64,000 bases of DNA, taken from NCBI GenBank assembly GCA_037127315.1, contig JBBBDQ010000420.1:3341001-3405000 (forward strand), given 5' to 3'. The notes below the pieces were generated by a model. That model did no database searches, had not been told where the DNA came from, and saw only the letters and a list, made by a program, of their open reading frames with translations. The stretch comes from Ascarosepion bandense (lineage: Eukaryota > Mollusca > Cephalopoda > Sepiida > Sepiidae). The position numbers were made by a program, and so were the translations under genes. Shown in pieces: positions 30,082 to 41,157 of the stretch (positions are counted from its first letter, which is position 1; each line of letters starts with the position of its first letter).

Positions 30082-33000
30082 GGAAAAAATATGAGAAATA
30101 CAAATAGAAATAAAAAGTCCGGTATGGCTCTTCCAGTGGATAAAGAGGGAGCCCGTCCATTAGAAGGGAACCTACCTGAGGTCAAAAACTCTGCCATAGG
30201 AACAAACTCCTACACAAAGAATAAATCTTCAGATCTCCACAACCAAGATAATTCTAATGTTGACCCTGAAAATTCTCCAGCTAGATCTATAACCGTATAT
30301 TTAAAGAGAGAAGAAAGAAAATGCTCTCGTGAGGAGTACAAAGTCGTTATGAATGCATTTCATGAAGCGTTACTCAAACCTCAAAAACCATCACTCTCCA
30401 ATCATATGACATTTGGCAAGAAAAGGTTGGACAAACAAAAAGCCAATGTACGCAGATACATCATTCAAAATAACCAACTGACAGAGGCTGAAAAAAAGAA
30501 TTCCAACCAGACAAATCAACACAATATAAAAAGGAAGCGGAATCAGAAATAAAAAGTAGTAACATCAAACAAGCCACAGGTCAAAATGTAGAAACCGTGA
30601 TACACACAAATCTCTGTGAAGATAATGCTGTAAATTTAGAAGTGTTGGAAAGGTGTAATCTTAGTGTGTTACAAGACGAAAATAAAGCGAGTTCGGAACA
30701 CATTCAACAGAATTATTTTACGGAAAACAAGAACAGTATACAAGAAGCCAAGGCAGAAATCAAGAACCATATAAGTCAAATACAAAATATTGCAATGGAG
30801 GAAGGAGAACAGCTCCCAAAATTACAACCAACAAAGCATAACCTCCGAACTATTAAGCTCTAAAATGCAGCACTTAAATTAATTTTGGATGAAGAAGGCA
30901 CTCATATAAATCTCAATGAAGCAATTTATGAATCAGCAATAGGAGCAACAAAAAAATTGAACATCAAATTAAAAACAAGTCAGTCTCGCAGACATGAAAA
31001 TCTACCTTGGAAAAGAAAAATAGAAAAAGAAATCGAACGACTTAGAAGTGAACTATAAATACTGGATGAACTGACAAGAAGAATAAATGTAAGACAGAAG
31101 AGTCGAAAGAAAATACAACGTAAGAAATGAAAATGAAGTCCTATCAACTAAGGAAAAAATAAAGCAAACAATACAACTGAAGGCTCAAAGCATAAGACGC
31201 TATGAGAAAAGATCAAGATTCTACAGACACAAAAAGGTTTTTCAAACCGATACAAAGGAATTTCTCAGGGAAATAGGTAATAAAATTTCAAGTGGCAGTC
31301 CACCTCAAAATGGAAAAAGTTATACAGTTCTGGGACAAAATATGGGCTTGCCCTAAAGAACATAACAAAAAAGTAGATTAGATTGCACAAGAGATAGAAC
31401 GAATCAAAAATAAACCAGAACAGACATGGGATGGAATCACAGAAGAGGATGTTAAATGTGCACTGAAAAAAGCACTCAAATGGAAATTTCCAGGTATAGA
31501 TAACATTCCTAAGTTTTGGCAATGTTACTTGAATAGAGCAAATAAAAAACGAGCTAAAGAATTTCAAGAAATGGTTAACAATCCCACTAAAATTCCTGCA
31601 TGGATGACCAAAGGAATTACATTTCTTCTACCCAAGAATAGTGGCACAAACAACCCGAAAAACTACAGACTAATTACATGCCTTCCGACAACATACATAC
31701 AATTAACATCTATTTCAACAAAACAGACATATTTCTTCTTGGAAAGAAATGACATATTACCGCTTGAACAAAAAGGGTGCAAACATTGCTGTTACGTATG
31801 TAAAGACCAATTGCTTATTAACAGAATGATCCTGGAAAACTGCTACAATGCAACGAAAAAGCTTAGTACTGCCTGGATAGATTATCGTAAGGCATTCGAT
31901 AGTGTACCACATTCCTAGAACTTGAAGATTTTAGATATATACAATACCACCCGTCATCATCGATTTCATCAAACAATGCATGTCGATATGGAAAACAACC
32001 ATTTACCACAATCATATAAATGGAACCTATAAGTCTGGTAAAATAAACATCAAAAGAGACATATTTCAAGGTGATTCTTTGTCTCCCTTACTATTCTGCA
32101 TATCATTAATAGCACTAATCAATCAACTTAACAAGACAGAATATGGTTATAAAATAGCCCAAACGAAAATAAGCCATCTATTTTACATGGATGACTTAAA
32201 GTTGTATGCCTTGAATGATAACGAGCTGGAAGGTCTTCTGCAAACTAAAATGCTTTAGTGAAGACATTGGGATGAAACGTAATTTGAATAAATATGATAA
32301 AACTACAGTTTTACGTGGATCGCTACAACAAGCATCCTCAATTATCTTAGACCCTGCTGTAAAAATAAACGATTTAGAGCCAGAAGAAGCTTATAAATAC
32401 CTAGGTGTAAATGAGAGTGAAAAATTCACCATAAAAAAATGAAAAACGTAGTGCGTAAAGAGTACTATAGAAGGCTACTACTGATATTAAAAACTGAATT
32501 GCACTATCAGAACAGAATTATAGCCATTAATAGCCTTGCAATCCCAGTTGTCTTATATACTTTCAACTTCTTAAAGTGCACTCTAAACGACATCAATGGA
32601 TTCTAAAACAAGAGAGTTTCTTTCTAAGCATAAGATGCATCATCCAAAAGCTGATGTAGACCGTCTATACATACCCCGTAAAGAAGGTGGAAGAGGTCTT
32701 ATTCAGCTAGAATTGTCATACAAGACAACAACTATTGGCTTACTAACATACATAGAAACAAGAAAGGACTGGATGATACAATTAGTCAAACCACATCAAA
32801 ACAGAAAGAAAAAATATTCAATAATAAAAGAAGGCAGTATAAACTAACAAGATTTACATTTTGTAGATTCTGTAGAAAAGCAAAACAGAAGCCAAGAACC
32901 AACTATTCGGGCAAAAATATGAAAATGAAAGCCAAAGATAAAGATCTTGAACAGATGAAACAGCGCTGGCAAGACAAACCTCTGCATGGCCAATATCCAG

Positions 33001-33640
33001 AACGTACCAATATATTCAGTGTTGAGAAAGTTAATACTCATCGACAGTTACGTGCATCTAGATTAAAGTCTGAGACTGAGGGCTTTATTCTTGCAGTGCA
33101 AGACCAAAGTCTTTTCACTTAACTTTCAGGTAAATATTATACATAATAATGTGGATCCAAAATGCAGGTTTTGTGATAGACAGCAAGAAACAATAGACCA
33201 TCTTATCTCAGGCTGTACTGTACTTGCCTCAAATGAATATAAATATCGTCACGATAAAGTGGGGTAATATTTACATTAGACAATGTGCAAAAACTATGGA
33301 AAATCTGTAAACAATCACTGGTATAAACATCACCCAACACCGGTTACAGAAATACATGTCAGCATTCTATGGGATTGCACCATCTACACAGAGAGAAAAT
33401 TTGAAGCAAATAGGCCGGACATTATTGTTAAAAATCAGAAAGAAAAAAACTTGCCTATTAATTGATATTGCTTGTCCAGCAGATTGTAACATAGCAACCA
33501 AAGAACTCGAAAAGTTGTCAAAACATAAAGACCTGGAAACTGAAATAGAAAAAAATGTGGAAATTGAAAACAAGCGTCGTGCCAGTGATAGTAGGTGCAC
33601 TTGGAATGATAAAAAATGGAACAAAACAACATATTAAATG
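30082..33640 (+). pseudogene. R4/Dong-like ORF, copy A (RT plus restriction-like endonuclease), broken
   Basis: Colinear with the copy B protein but split by many stops and indels (surviving frames 30052-30552, 30597-30863, 31529-31918, 31980-32442, 32596-32847, 32919-33122 and 33283-33637). N-terminal part: 'MALPVDKEGARPLEGNLPEV'. RT: 'GITFLLPKNSGTNNPKNYRL', motif A 'TAWIDYRKAFDSVPHS', motif B 'FQGDSLSPLLFC' and motif C 'FYMDDLKLY'. C-terminal part: 'RWQDKPLHGQYPERTN', the zinc-finger-like 'CRFCDRQQETIDHLISGC' and 'NRPDIIVK...LLIDIACPAD'. It was a one-ORF LINE that nicks DNA with a restriction-like endonuclease. Confidence 0.9.
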
Positions 33641-33846
33641 AATCCCTGGAAACACTAGCTTAAGAGATCTTTAAAAAATTGTCTTGTTAAATGTAGATCC
33701 CTTACTAAGGAGAACTTTGACTCTGTAACGCTAAAGATGCTCTGGGAAATAGAAAAAACATGAAATGGAGACTGAACGACACACCTGCCTGATGTCTTTC
33801 CGCAGACTTGGTAGGTTGTGCGACTATAGCAGATATCAAATTATAA

Positions 33847-33848
33847 AC

Positions 33849-33917
<69 letters not shown>

Positions 33918-33925
33918 AAGAAGAA
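33847..33925. repeat. (AAT)n(AAG)n at the R4 copy A 3' end
   Basis: About 13 AAT units grading into 12 AAG units directly after the element. Confidence 0.95.
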
Positions 33926-33989
33926 ACAGGAGAAGAAAAACTGAATTGAATTCTCAGCATGCAATTTTGCCCATTAAGCATTTTCCATT

Positions 33990-35000
33990 TCCAGTGATTC
34001 AATGTAGATTTTGAAATGTACTTTAAATGGCATCAGACGAATGGATTCTATGACGAGAAAGCTTATTTATAAGCATAACACAAACCATCCAAAAGCTGAT
34101 GAAAACCGTGTATGCATACCCCGTAAAGAAGCTGGAAAAATTCATATTCAGCTAAGATTGTCATACAAGGCAACAACTATTAGCTTACTGATAGTTGTTA
34201 CTAATACATGGAAGCAACATAAGACTGGATGATACAATTAGTCAAACAACACGAAAATAGAGAGAAAAATATTAAATCATGAAAGAAGTGTGTAAATAAA
34301 AACGAGACTTTCATGTATTAGATTCTATAGAAAACCAAAACATAACTAATTGTTTCATTAAAAAACATTAAAAAGAAAGCTAAGTGTAAAACTATAGAAC
34401 AGATGAAATAGGTTATGAACAAGTTATAAAATAAAATATATAATAATATGAGTTCAAAATGCAGGTTCTATGACAAATATCAGGAAACCATAGACGATCT
34501 AATCTTAGGATGATCTCTAACAAAAGAGTGGAATAATGTTTACACTGGACAACGTGTAAAAACTTTAGAAAAGTTTGTTAACTCACACTGATAAATAGGC
34601 CGGACATAATTGCCAAAAACTGCAAACAAATTCATATAGCTTGCCCAGCGGACTATAACATAAAACCCAAGGAATTTGAAAACCTATCAAATTATAAAAC
34701 CCAGAAATCGGAATATTAAAAACGTGGAAATTTAAACAAGAATAGTACCTGTCATAGTAGGTGCGCTTGGAATGATTAAAAAAGGAACACAACAACACAA
34801 TGAAAAACTCACTGGAAATTCCAGGTTAAGAGAAATGCAAAAATATGTTTTGATAAGTACAGCCCATACACTATGAAGAACTTGTAACGGTAATGATGTT
34901 ATGAAAGTTAAAAAAAAGACAAATCAAGAATTGTAGCCTAAACAACAGACTACTACCTACCTGCATCTTCTTGCAGACTTAGTTAGTAGTGTAACCATAG
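33990..35000 (+). mobile_element. R4/Dong-like LINE fragment with internal deletions
   Basis: Begins at the segment equivalent to 'LNDIRRMDAKTRKLLSKHK' ('LNGIRRMDSMTRKLIYKHN', 34023-34085). It then jumps through shortened versions of the zinc-finger region ('KCRFYDKYQETIDDLI') and the endonuclease ('NRPDIIAKNC'), and ends with the family 3'UTR ('gtaaccatagcagaaatct'). Several deletions and stops. It is followed by AAAT then AAT repeats (35009-35074). Confidence 0.8.
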
Positions 35001-35008
35001 CAGAAATC

Positions 35009-35014
35009 TATAAA

Positions 35015-35073
<59 letters not shown>

Positions 35074-35074
35074 T
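35009..35074. repeat. (AAAT)n(AAT)n at R4 3' end
   Basis: AAAT units then about 15 AAT units following the R4 3'UTR. Confidence 0.95.
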
Positions 35075-35132
35075 ACAAATATAAATTACTAATTAACTGA
35101 AAAGCGCATCACAAAAACACAAAATATAATTC

Positions 35133-35425
35133 AGTCAGTTAAGTACCATACGTGATACACGCTTTGGCGATTATCTTTCGATCAATGCCTGATTAGGCAG
35201 AAAATTTCCCCGCAGTAGGTTGCCATTACATTCTGCAGTAGACTTGTTGTCAACCAATGCTATAGAACTCAATCTGTATTTCTATTTAACCCATAACTGG
35301 ACGGAGAATAAGCAGGATTTTAATACCTTTCCCAAGAGTATTTGCAATGAATCCAAATAGAATTCCAACTCAGCTCTCTGATTTCTCGTTCCGAGCCGAT
35401 ATCCACTGTTATTTAAATTCGTAAT
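35133..35425 (-). repeat. tRNA-derived SINE (family S1), antisense
   Basis: The minus strand reads the head near 35385-35425 ('gtggatatcggctcggaacg'), then the body and the conserved 3' block ending at 'cagtcagttaag' (35133). A clear TSD is not evident. Confidence 0.85.
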
Positions 35426-35659
35426 ATTTTTTTTGAAATTTTATATAAGTATTGATACGATAAGTCAATAGCCAATGTTAGAATAGTAACTGAAAAATGC
35501 AAAATTAAAATTTAAAATTATGCTATATAAGTTGAAATATCATTTCTAAATTTAAAAATAAAGAATAATCATTACGAGAGAAGCTGATAAATTCTGAACA
35601 TTATCCACTTTCTGAAACTATTTAAAAACTATTTTTAAACCTCTCTTGTTTGGGATGAT

Positions 35660-35968
35660 CAGTCATTTAAGTGTCATACGCGATACACGCTTAGGCGATC
35701 ATGTCTTTTTCGAGACATGACTGACTGGACAGAAGATTATCCCACAGTAGGTTGCCATTGCTTACTGTGGTAGACTGGTTGTCGACCAAGGCTATAGAAC
35801 CCAATCTGTCATATTATTTAACCCATAACTAGAGGGAAGATACAGATTAATAACTTTCCCAAGGGTATTTGCATATAAGTGAATGCAATGAATTCAACTG
35901 GAATTTGAACTCGGCTCCACGATTTCTCGTTCCGAGCCGATATCCACTGCATTACAACGCATATCAAC
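35660..35968 (-). repeat. tRNA-derived SINE (family S1), antisense, with TSD
   Basis: Complete from head (35930-35968, 'gtggatatcggctcggaacg' on the minus strand) to 3' end. TTGGGATGAT flanks it at 35650-35659 and 35969-35978, a perfect 10-bp TSD. Box B-like 'agttcaaattcc' is readable. Confidence 0.92.
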
Positions 35969-36082
35969 TTGGGATGATAAGCTTTGTATTAATAATACTT
36001 CTTTTCTGTCCCTTTAATATCAGATGTTAGTACTTTAGAAACTCTAACTGTGCAAAATTGTCTTTTGGTTGCCTTTTTCAAG

Positions 36083-36162
36083 TCTGTAGCAAATGGCGGA
36101 TTGACAACCTCTTTCCGAGAACAAATGAAGCTAGAATCAAAGCTGCGGTCATTGAAAAAAAA
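36083..36162 (+). other. possible host exon (weak)
   Basis: This 80-base stretch is bordered by a good 3' splice-site context (branch-like 'ctaac' at 36045-36049, pyrimidine tract, 'tttttcaag') and a strong donor 'aagtaagt' (36161-36168). Two frames are open: 'VANGGLTTSFREQMKLESKL' and 'SKWRIDNLFPRTNEARIKAA'. It lies outside recognised repeats. No protein family is recognised and no second exon was found, so this is only a candidate. Confidence 0.25.
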
Positions 36163-36279
36163 GTAAGTTTCAGCATTGATTTCATTTTGCTCTGTCATTT
36201 CTACACGCCTCAACATTACTTTTCATCAAACATCAACGTTTCTCTTTTGCTTTTTACTGCTTTTCAATAAAACGGTTGT

Positions 36280-37550
36280 TGTGAACCATACAATTTTATT
36301 ATCACATCTCAGCATTTTTTTTAGTATGTTCACAATCATTTTTTTTTCTTTCTGATTGCTTTTATTGTTAACCTCAGCGACAACGATTTCCCTTTCCACA
36401 CAAAGGTTTAGTGCTGATAACTAAAGTTAATTGCCAAAATGCTATCAACTAGGAAAAGAAACTACTTTTTTAATACTTTTTTTAGAATCTTTGTTTTTAT
36501 TGAAGAATATCAAATCAGGCTGCAAAATGAGTCCGAGATACTGACATCATCTGCTCCTCAAATGTCTGACATTGTAGAATTAAGCTATACGGCCTGACTT
36601 TTTCTATCAGTTAATTATATTTGAAAGCAAGTTTAACCCACCATTCCCCGACCAACATAAACTCGCATTTCATCTTACCTAACCCATTTTATCTGCAACT
36701 TGCACATTGGCAACAGAAAAAGAAAAAGAACAGATAAATGTGAAGAAACTTTCGAAATTTCCTCGCAACTGGCGAATACGTTTGATGTTTATAAAAATAA
36801 GAATCTTTTTTTTTAATTAACGGCAAATAAAGATAAACGAATAAATAAAGCCATCTAGTAAACAGAATTTAAGATGTTTCTCTCAAATTATTATTATTAT
36901 TATTAATGCATTTACATGTTTTACCAGTTGTTTCCCTAAGAATTCAGTCCATTTAATTTCCAGCACTTTCCAACGCTGATGGCAACAACCCTGGTGTAAA
37001 ACTTTCTTGGGAAGTTCATAGGAGTTCTTTAGAGTTCTATTTGAGTTCAGTAGAACTACTAGGCAGTTGGTATTAGTCGGCAGTTAGCTGAATACTAAGG
37101 AGTCAGCTTTCAGTAGAAGATTACCAAGTTCCTAACATTTTGGGTGCGTTAGGTCGATTAGCAACCGACATAGCTCGATTATAACCTGTTGTGGATTAGT
37201 TTTCGCACTAATCCACATTTACCTTTCTCCGTAACAGGAGTGGGTAACACAGATTCATTAAAATTATTAAAATTTGTATTTGATGCAGTCTCTTTCAAGA
37301 GATCAAATTTGATGTCTGTAAAAATGAGAATATATAAGAGCTTCACCCCCACCACCATCAATGTTATTACAAAATATTACGATTAATAATAGTATTAAAA
37401 AAAAAGCATCGTATTAAATTAATGTAAAAAAATAGTAAATAGAATAATAGGAATAACAGTATAACATTATTAAGAACAGAATCCTTTCATATTTGGCTAT
37501 ATCTCTGAGATGAGGTAGTATTTACAGTATTTACATTATTCGGACTATTG
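36280..37550. other. unassigned
   Basis: No gene or named repeat recognised. A short ATT run lies at 36889-36905. Confidence 0.5.
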
Positions 37551-37701
37551 TCCTTATCTTGTTGCCATTTGTACTCCGGCCTTCTTCAAGTGCTAGGAAT
37601 TTCGAAATGAACCCTTTATCACAATCACTGAGGTATATCATTCTCATCCTTTACGTAGTAATGGCTCTTTTGGAAGTTATGAGTTATCTACCTCTAACCC
37701 T

Positions 37702-37897
37702 GCAAGTTACTTGTTCACCACTGCTGTAGCCTGGTATTGGACTCACAACTCTAAGAGTCAAGCCAGGAACTAACCAACGTCTCTATCTACTGGGTCATTT
37801 GTTCGTAAGTGTATATAAACGTTGGTTAATTCCTGACTTGACTCTTAGAGTTGTGAGTTCAATACAAGGCTACAGCAGCGGTGAACAAGTAACATGC
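37702..37897. repeat. inverted repeat, 79-bp arms
   Basis: Arms 37702-37780 and 37819-37897 are reverse complements with about six mismatches, spaced by 38 bases. A further inverted match links 37555-37590 with 37973-38024 ('aagaaggccgga', 'tacaaatggcaaca'). Confidence 0.85.
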
Positions 37898-38046
37898 AAG
37901 ATTATAGTGAGAAAACTCATGACTTTCAACTTTGACATTACGCAAGGAATGGAGGTCATATACCCCAGTGAAGAAGGCCGGAACGTACAACGGCCGAAAC
38001 GTTGTACAAATGGCAACAAAGATGAGGACAAGAATCCTTTCAATAT

Positions 38047-38262
38047 TATTGGAAGCAGTACTATCTCAGTATTATTGGGAACGGCATTATCTGAAAATTA
38101 TTGTGAACAGAATCATTTCAATATTATTAAGAACAGCCTCATCACGGCACTATTGAGAACAGAATAATTTCGTTATTATTACCAACAGCACCATCTCAGT
38201 ATTATTGGGAACCGAATCATCTCAATATTATTGGGGACCACATCATCTCAATATTAGTAAGA
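38047..38262 (+). repeat. 26-bp minisatellite, about eight copies
   Basis: Diverged units of the form 'gaacagaatcatctcaatat' plus 'tattgg'. Confidence 0.8.
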
Positions 38263-38329
38263 ATTTAAGGAAATTGTTTGAAGTCATGATTGCTAACATC
38301 CTGAAAGAAGATGACAAAATATGGTAGTA

Positions 38330-38330
<1 letters not shown>

Positions 38331-38374
<44 letters not shown>
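38331..38374. repeat. (AAT)n microsatellite at an R4-like 5' junction
   Basis: About 14 AAT units just before an R4-like endonuclease fragment. Confidence 0.95.
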
Positions 38375-38384
38375 GTGAGAACTT

Positions 38385-38665
38385 TTTATGGGACTTTACA
38401 ATAAACAGGCAGAACAATCAAAGCTAATCGCCCAGATATCAAGATCAAAGACTTCCTTATTGACATGACAGTCATTTCAGATTGTAATACATCTTTGAAG
38501 AAAATTTTTCAAAATACAAGGATATTGAAAAGAAAATATAAAATTGTGGCGCATGAGTACATCAATAATTCCAATCGTAGGTGGAGCCCTCGGACTGATT
38601 GGATATGGGTCTGATAGACTCATTGAAGTGATTACTTGTAGCCAATGCCTTAATGAAATACAAAA
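38385..38665 (+). mobile_element. R4-like endonuclease remnant (second family)
   Basis: Reads 'ANRPDIKIKDFLIDMTVISD' then 'NTSLKK' and, after frameshifts, 'IIPIVGGALGLIGYGSDRLI'. These correspond to the RPD...LID core and the following conserved block of the R4 C-terminus, in wording closer to 12720-13110 and 58015-58145 than to copies A and B. 5'-truncated at the (AAT)n array. Confidence 0.7.
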
Positions 38666-38950
38666 TAATTGTACTCACGAGTACAGCTAAAACAGTACAA
38701 ATATCTTTATCTATGTAAAATGTGTTTGATATTAGATGGCTATTTTTTCTCCCAAAAAATGCTCAGTGCATAATGGCTTGTTGAAATTTGTGACTTGATG
38801 TCTTTGTTTGGGATCCACAACGAAATAAGTATACACCAGGAATCAAAAGAAACAAAATAATAATATTAAATTTTAATTCCCAATAAGCAAAAGAAACACG
38901 GAGCAAAAATATCGAAAATAATAATAATAATAAATATGATGAAAAATGGG

Positions 38951-38951
<1 letters not shown>

Positions 38952-39002
<51 letters not shown>

Positions 39003-39046
39003 GAAAGAAAAAAAAAGAAAAAAAAAAAGAAAAAAAGAAAAAAGAA
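38952..39046. repeat. (AAT)n then A/G-rich tract at the R4 copy B 5' border
   Basis: About 16 AAT units (38952-38998) followed by an A/G-only tract, ending where the R4 5' region starts. Confidence 0.9.
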
Positions 39047-39054
39047 AACGCGAT

Positions 39055-40950
39055 TGGAATTACAACGAGAATGACGTGCTTTTCTGAGGCTCCTGAAAAC
39101 GTAACGTTTTTTTTTTTTTACGTAAACATTAATTTTTCATTTCACTATATTAAACATAAACATTAATTTTTTCTTTGTATATAATTTAAATTGTATGTTT
39201 CTTTAAATGATCCTTAAATAGATTTATTAACTAGTTTTCTAAAGCAAGACAACGAAAAAAATACGACGAAAAACAAAAAATAAACTGTTAGATCTACGAT
39301 ATTCTTTCTTAGAAAGAATATGTAATAATTTCTTTATATTTGTTCGTTCATTTTATATATTTATTTATTTTTCGATAATCTTACTCTCGTTGGGTTTAAT
39401 GAAAGAATAACACAGAATACAGTGGGCGATCAAATTTTTATTTTTTAAATTTTACGGTAGTAAACTTAAAGGTATGTCCATTTTTTCTTTCCTATTAAAA
39501 AATTTTGAAATTTTTTTTTTTTTTTAACGTAAACATTAATTTTTAATTTCACTATTTTAAACATAAACATTAATTTTTTCTTTGTATATAATTTAAATTG
39601 TATGTTTCTTTAAATGATCCTTAAATAGATTTATTAACTAGTTTTCTAAAGCAAGACAACGAAAAAAAAAAACGACGAAAAACACTAAAAAACTGTTCGA
39701 TCTACGATATTCTTTCTTAGAAAGAATATGTAATAATTTATTTATATTTGTTCGTTCATTTTATATATTTATTTACTTTTCGATAATCTTATTCTCGTTG
39801 GATTTAATGAAAGAATAACACAGAATACAGTGGGCGAACAAATTATTATTTTTAAATTTTACGGTAGTAAACTCAAAGGTATGTCCACTTTTTCTTTCCT
39901 ATTAAATTTTGAATTTTGCAAGGACAAAGGTTGATAGTAGCAACAATTGCTTTTTTTTTTATTATTATTTTAACAATACTCTCTAAGTGCAGTGATGTTT
40001 TTTTGTTTTGTTTTTTCCGTTGAACGGCCGTTACGTCCAAGTTTGTTTGTTTTTTCAACCAGCGTCTCTCTCTTTGAATTTTTCTTTTTCTCAATATGAA
40101 ATTCTGTTTTAATATAAACAGGATATTTTCTTTAGATATTATCGAAATTTTCTTTTTTTTTTCTTTTTTTTTTATGAAATTCTGTTTTATTTTAATTTAT
40201 CTGTTTGTTCTTTAAATGAACCTAAATAAAATCATCCGTATTATATTTCCTTTAACTGTCGATATTTCGTAAAAAATTTTTTTTTTATTTTAACTATTAT
40301 AATTTTCTTAAAAACAAAACAAAACAAGAAAATAAATTAAATCCGATGAAAAACAATTTATACGGTATTATTTTATAGAAAGTCTACGTATATATTGATA
40401 TATTTATTTTTTATTTATTTATTGATTTAATTTACTTATTTAATTTATCTTATTCTGATAACCCTATTTTTTTTGACCAACGACTTTATTGAAAAAATAA
40501 ATGATAAAGTGGACGAACAAATTATTACATTTTTTTTTTTTTTTTTTACGTCCAAGTATGTTTGTTTGTTTTTTTTTCAACCAGCGTCTCTCTATTTGAA
40601 TTTTGCGTTTTCTCAATATGAAATTCTGTTTTAATATAAACAGGATTTTTTTTTCTTTAGATATTATCGAATTTTTTTTGTTTTTTTTTTGTTTTATGAA
40701 ATTCTGTTTTATTTTAATTAATTTATCTGTTTGCTATTTAAATGAACCTAAATAAAATCATCCGTACTATATTTCCTTTAGCTGTCGATATTTCGTAAAT
40801 TTTTTTTTTTTTTTTTTTTAACAAAATACTCTAGTATTGATGTTTTGTTTGTTTCGTTGAGCCGTTGCTACGCCAAAGGGTTTTTTTTTTTTTTTTTTTA
40901 ACCAGCGTCTTTCTCCTTGAATTCCAATCGCGTCTATGTCAGATGTTGCT
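39055..40950 (+). repeat. R4 copy B 5' region: tandem AT-rich monomers
   Basis: Sequences around 39120-39440 and 39530-39850 are tandem duplicates (about 408-bp offset). The monomer-end motif 'aaccagcgtct' recurs at 40057, 40579 and 40900. Monomer number and truncation differ from copy A. No ORF; homopolymer T-tracts of 10-20 bases are frequent. Confidence 0.75.
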
Positions 40951-41157
40951 TGGCAGCCCATTTAGGAGAAGGAAAACTCCGAACAACAACCCGCAACTCA
41001 AGGTGTTAATCGTGCCGAGGAGTGAATGGCTACTGCGTTATGAGGTCACAAACGATTCCCTACAGGCTTCGGGACCCTGTTTGTAAAAGACCGTTACCCA
41101 ACGTGCCGGGCAACTTTGGGTGGACTTTTGGACCCGTGCGTCACTCGTGGGAAAAAC

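Larger units (their letters stand above)
28521..33846 (+). mobile_element. R4/Dong-like LINE, copy A, near full length but degenerate
   Basis: The element begins with 'ggaattacaacgagaatgac' (the same start as copy B at 39055), preceded by a short TAA run, and ends near 33846 against a longer TAA array. Its 5' region is AT-rich and tandemly repeated (28521-29940). A conserved leader follows from 29936 ('taatcgtgccgaggag'), then a single long ORF, now broken. Length is about 5.3 kb. It is colinear with copy B throughout. Confidence 0.88.

Noticed and set aside
41116..41157. N-terminal extension of the R4 ORF upstream of the first ATG
   Set aside because: The frame is open to 41116 but begins with TTG; the first ATG is 41158 and copy A is not conserved in frame upstream.
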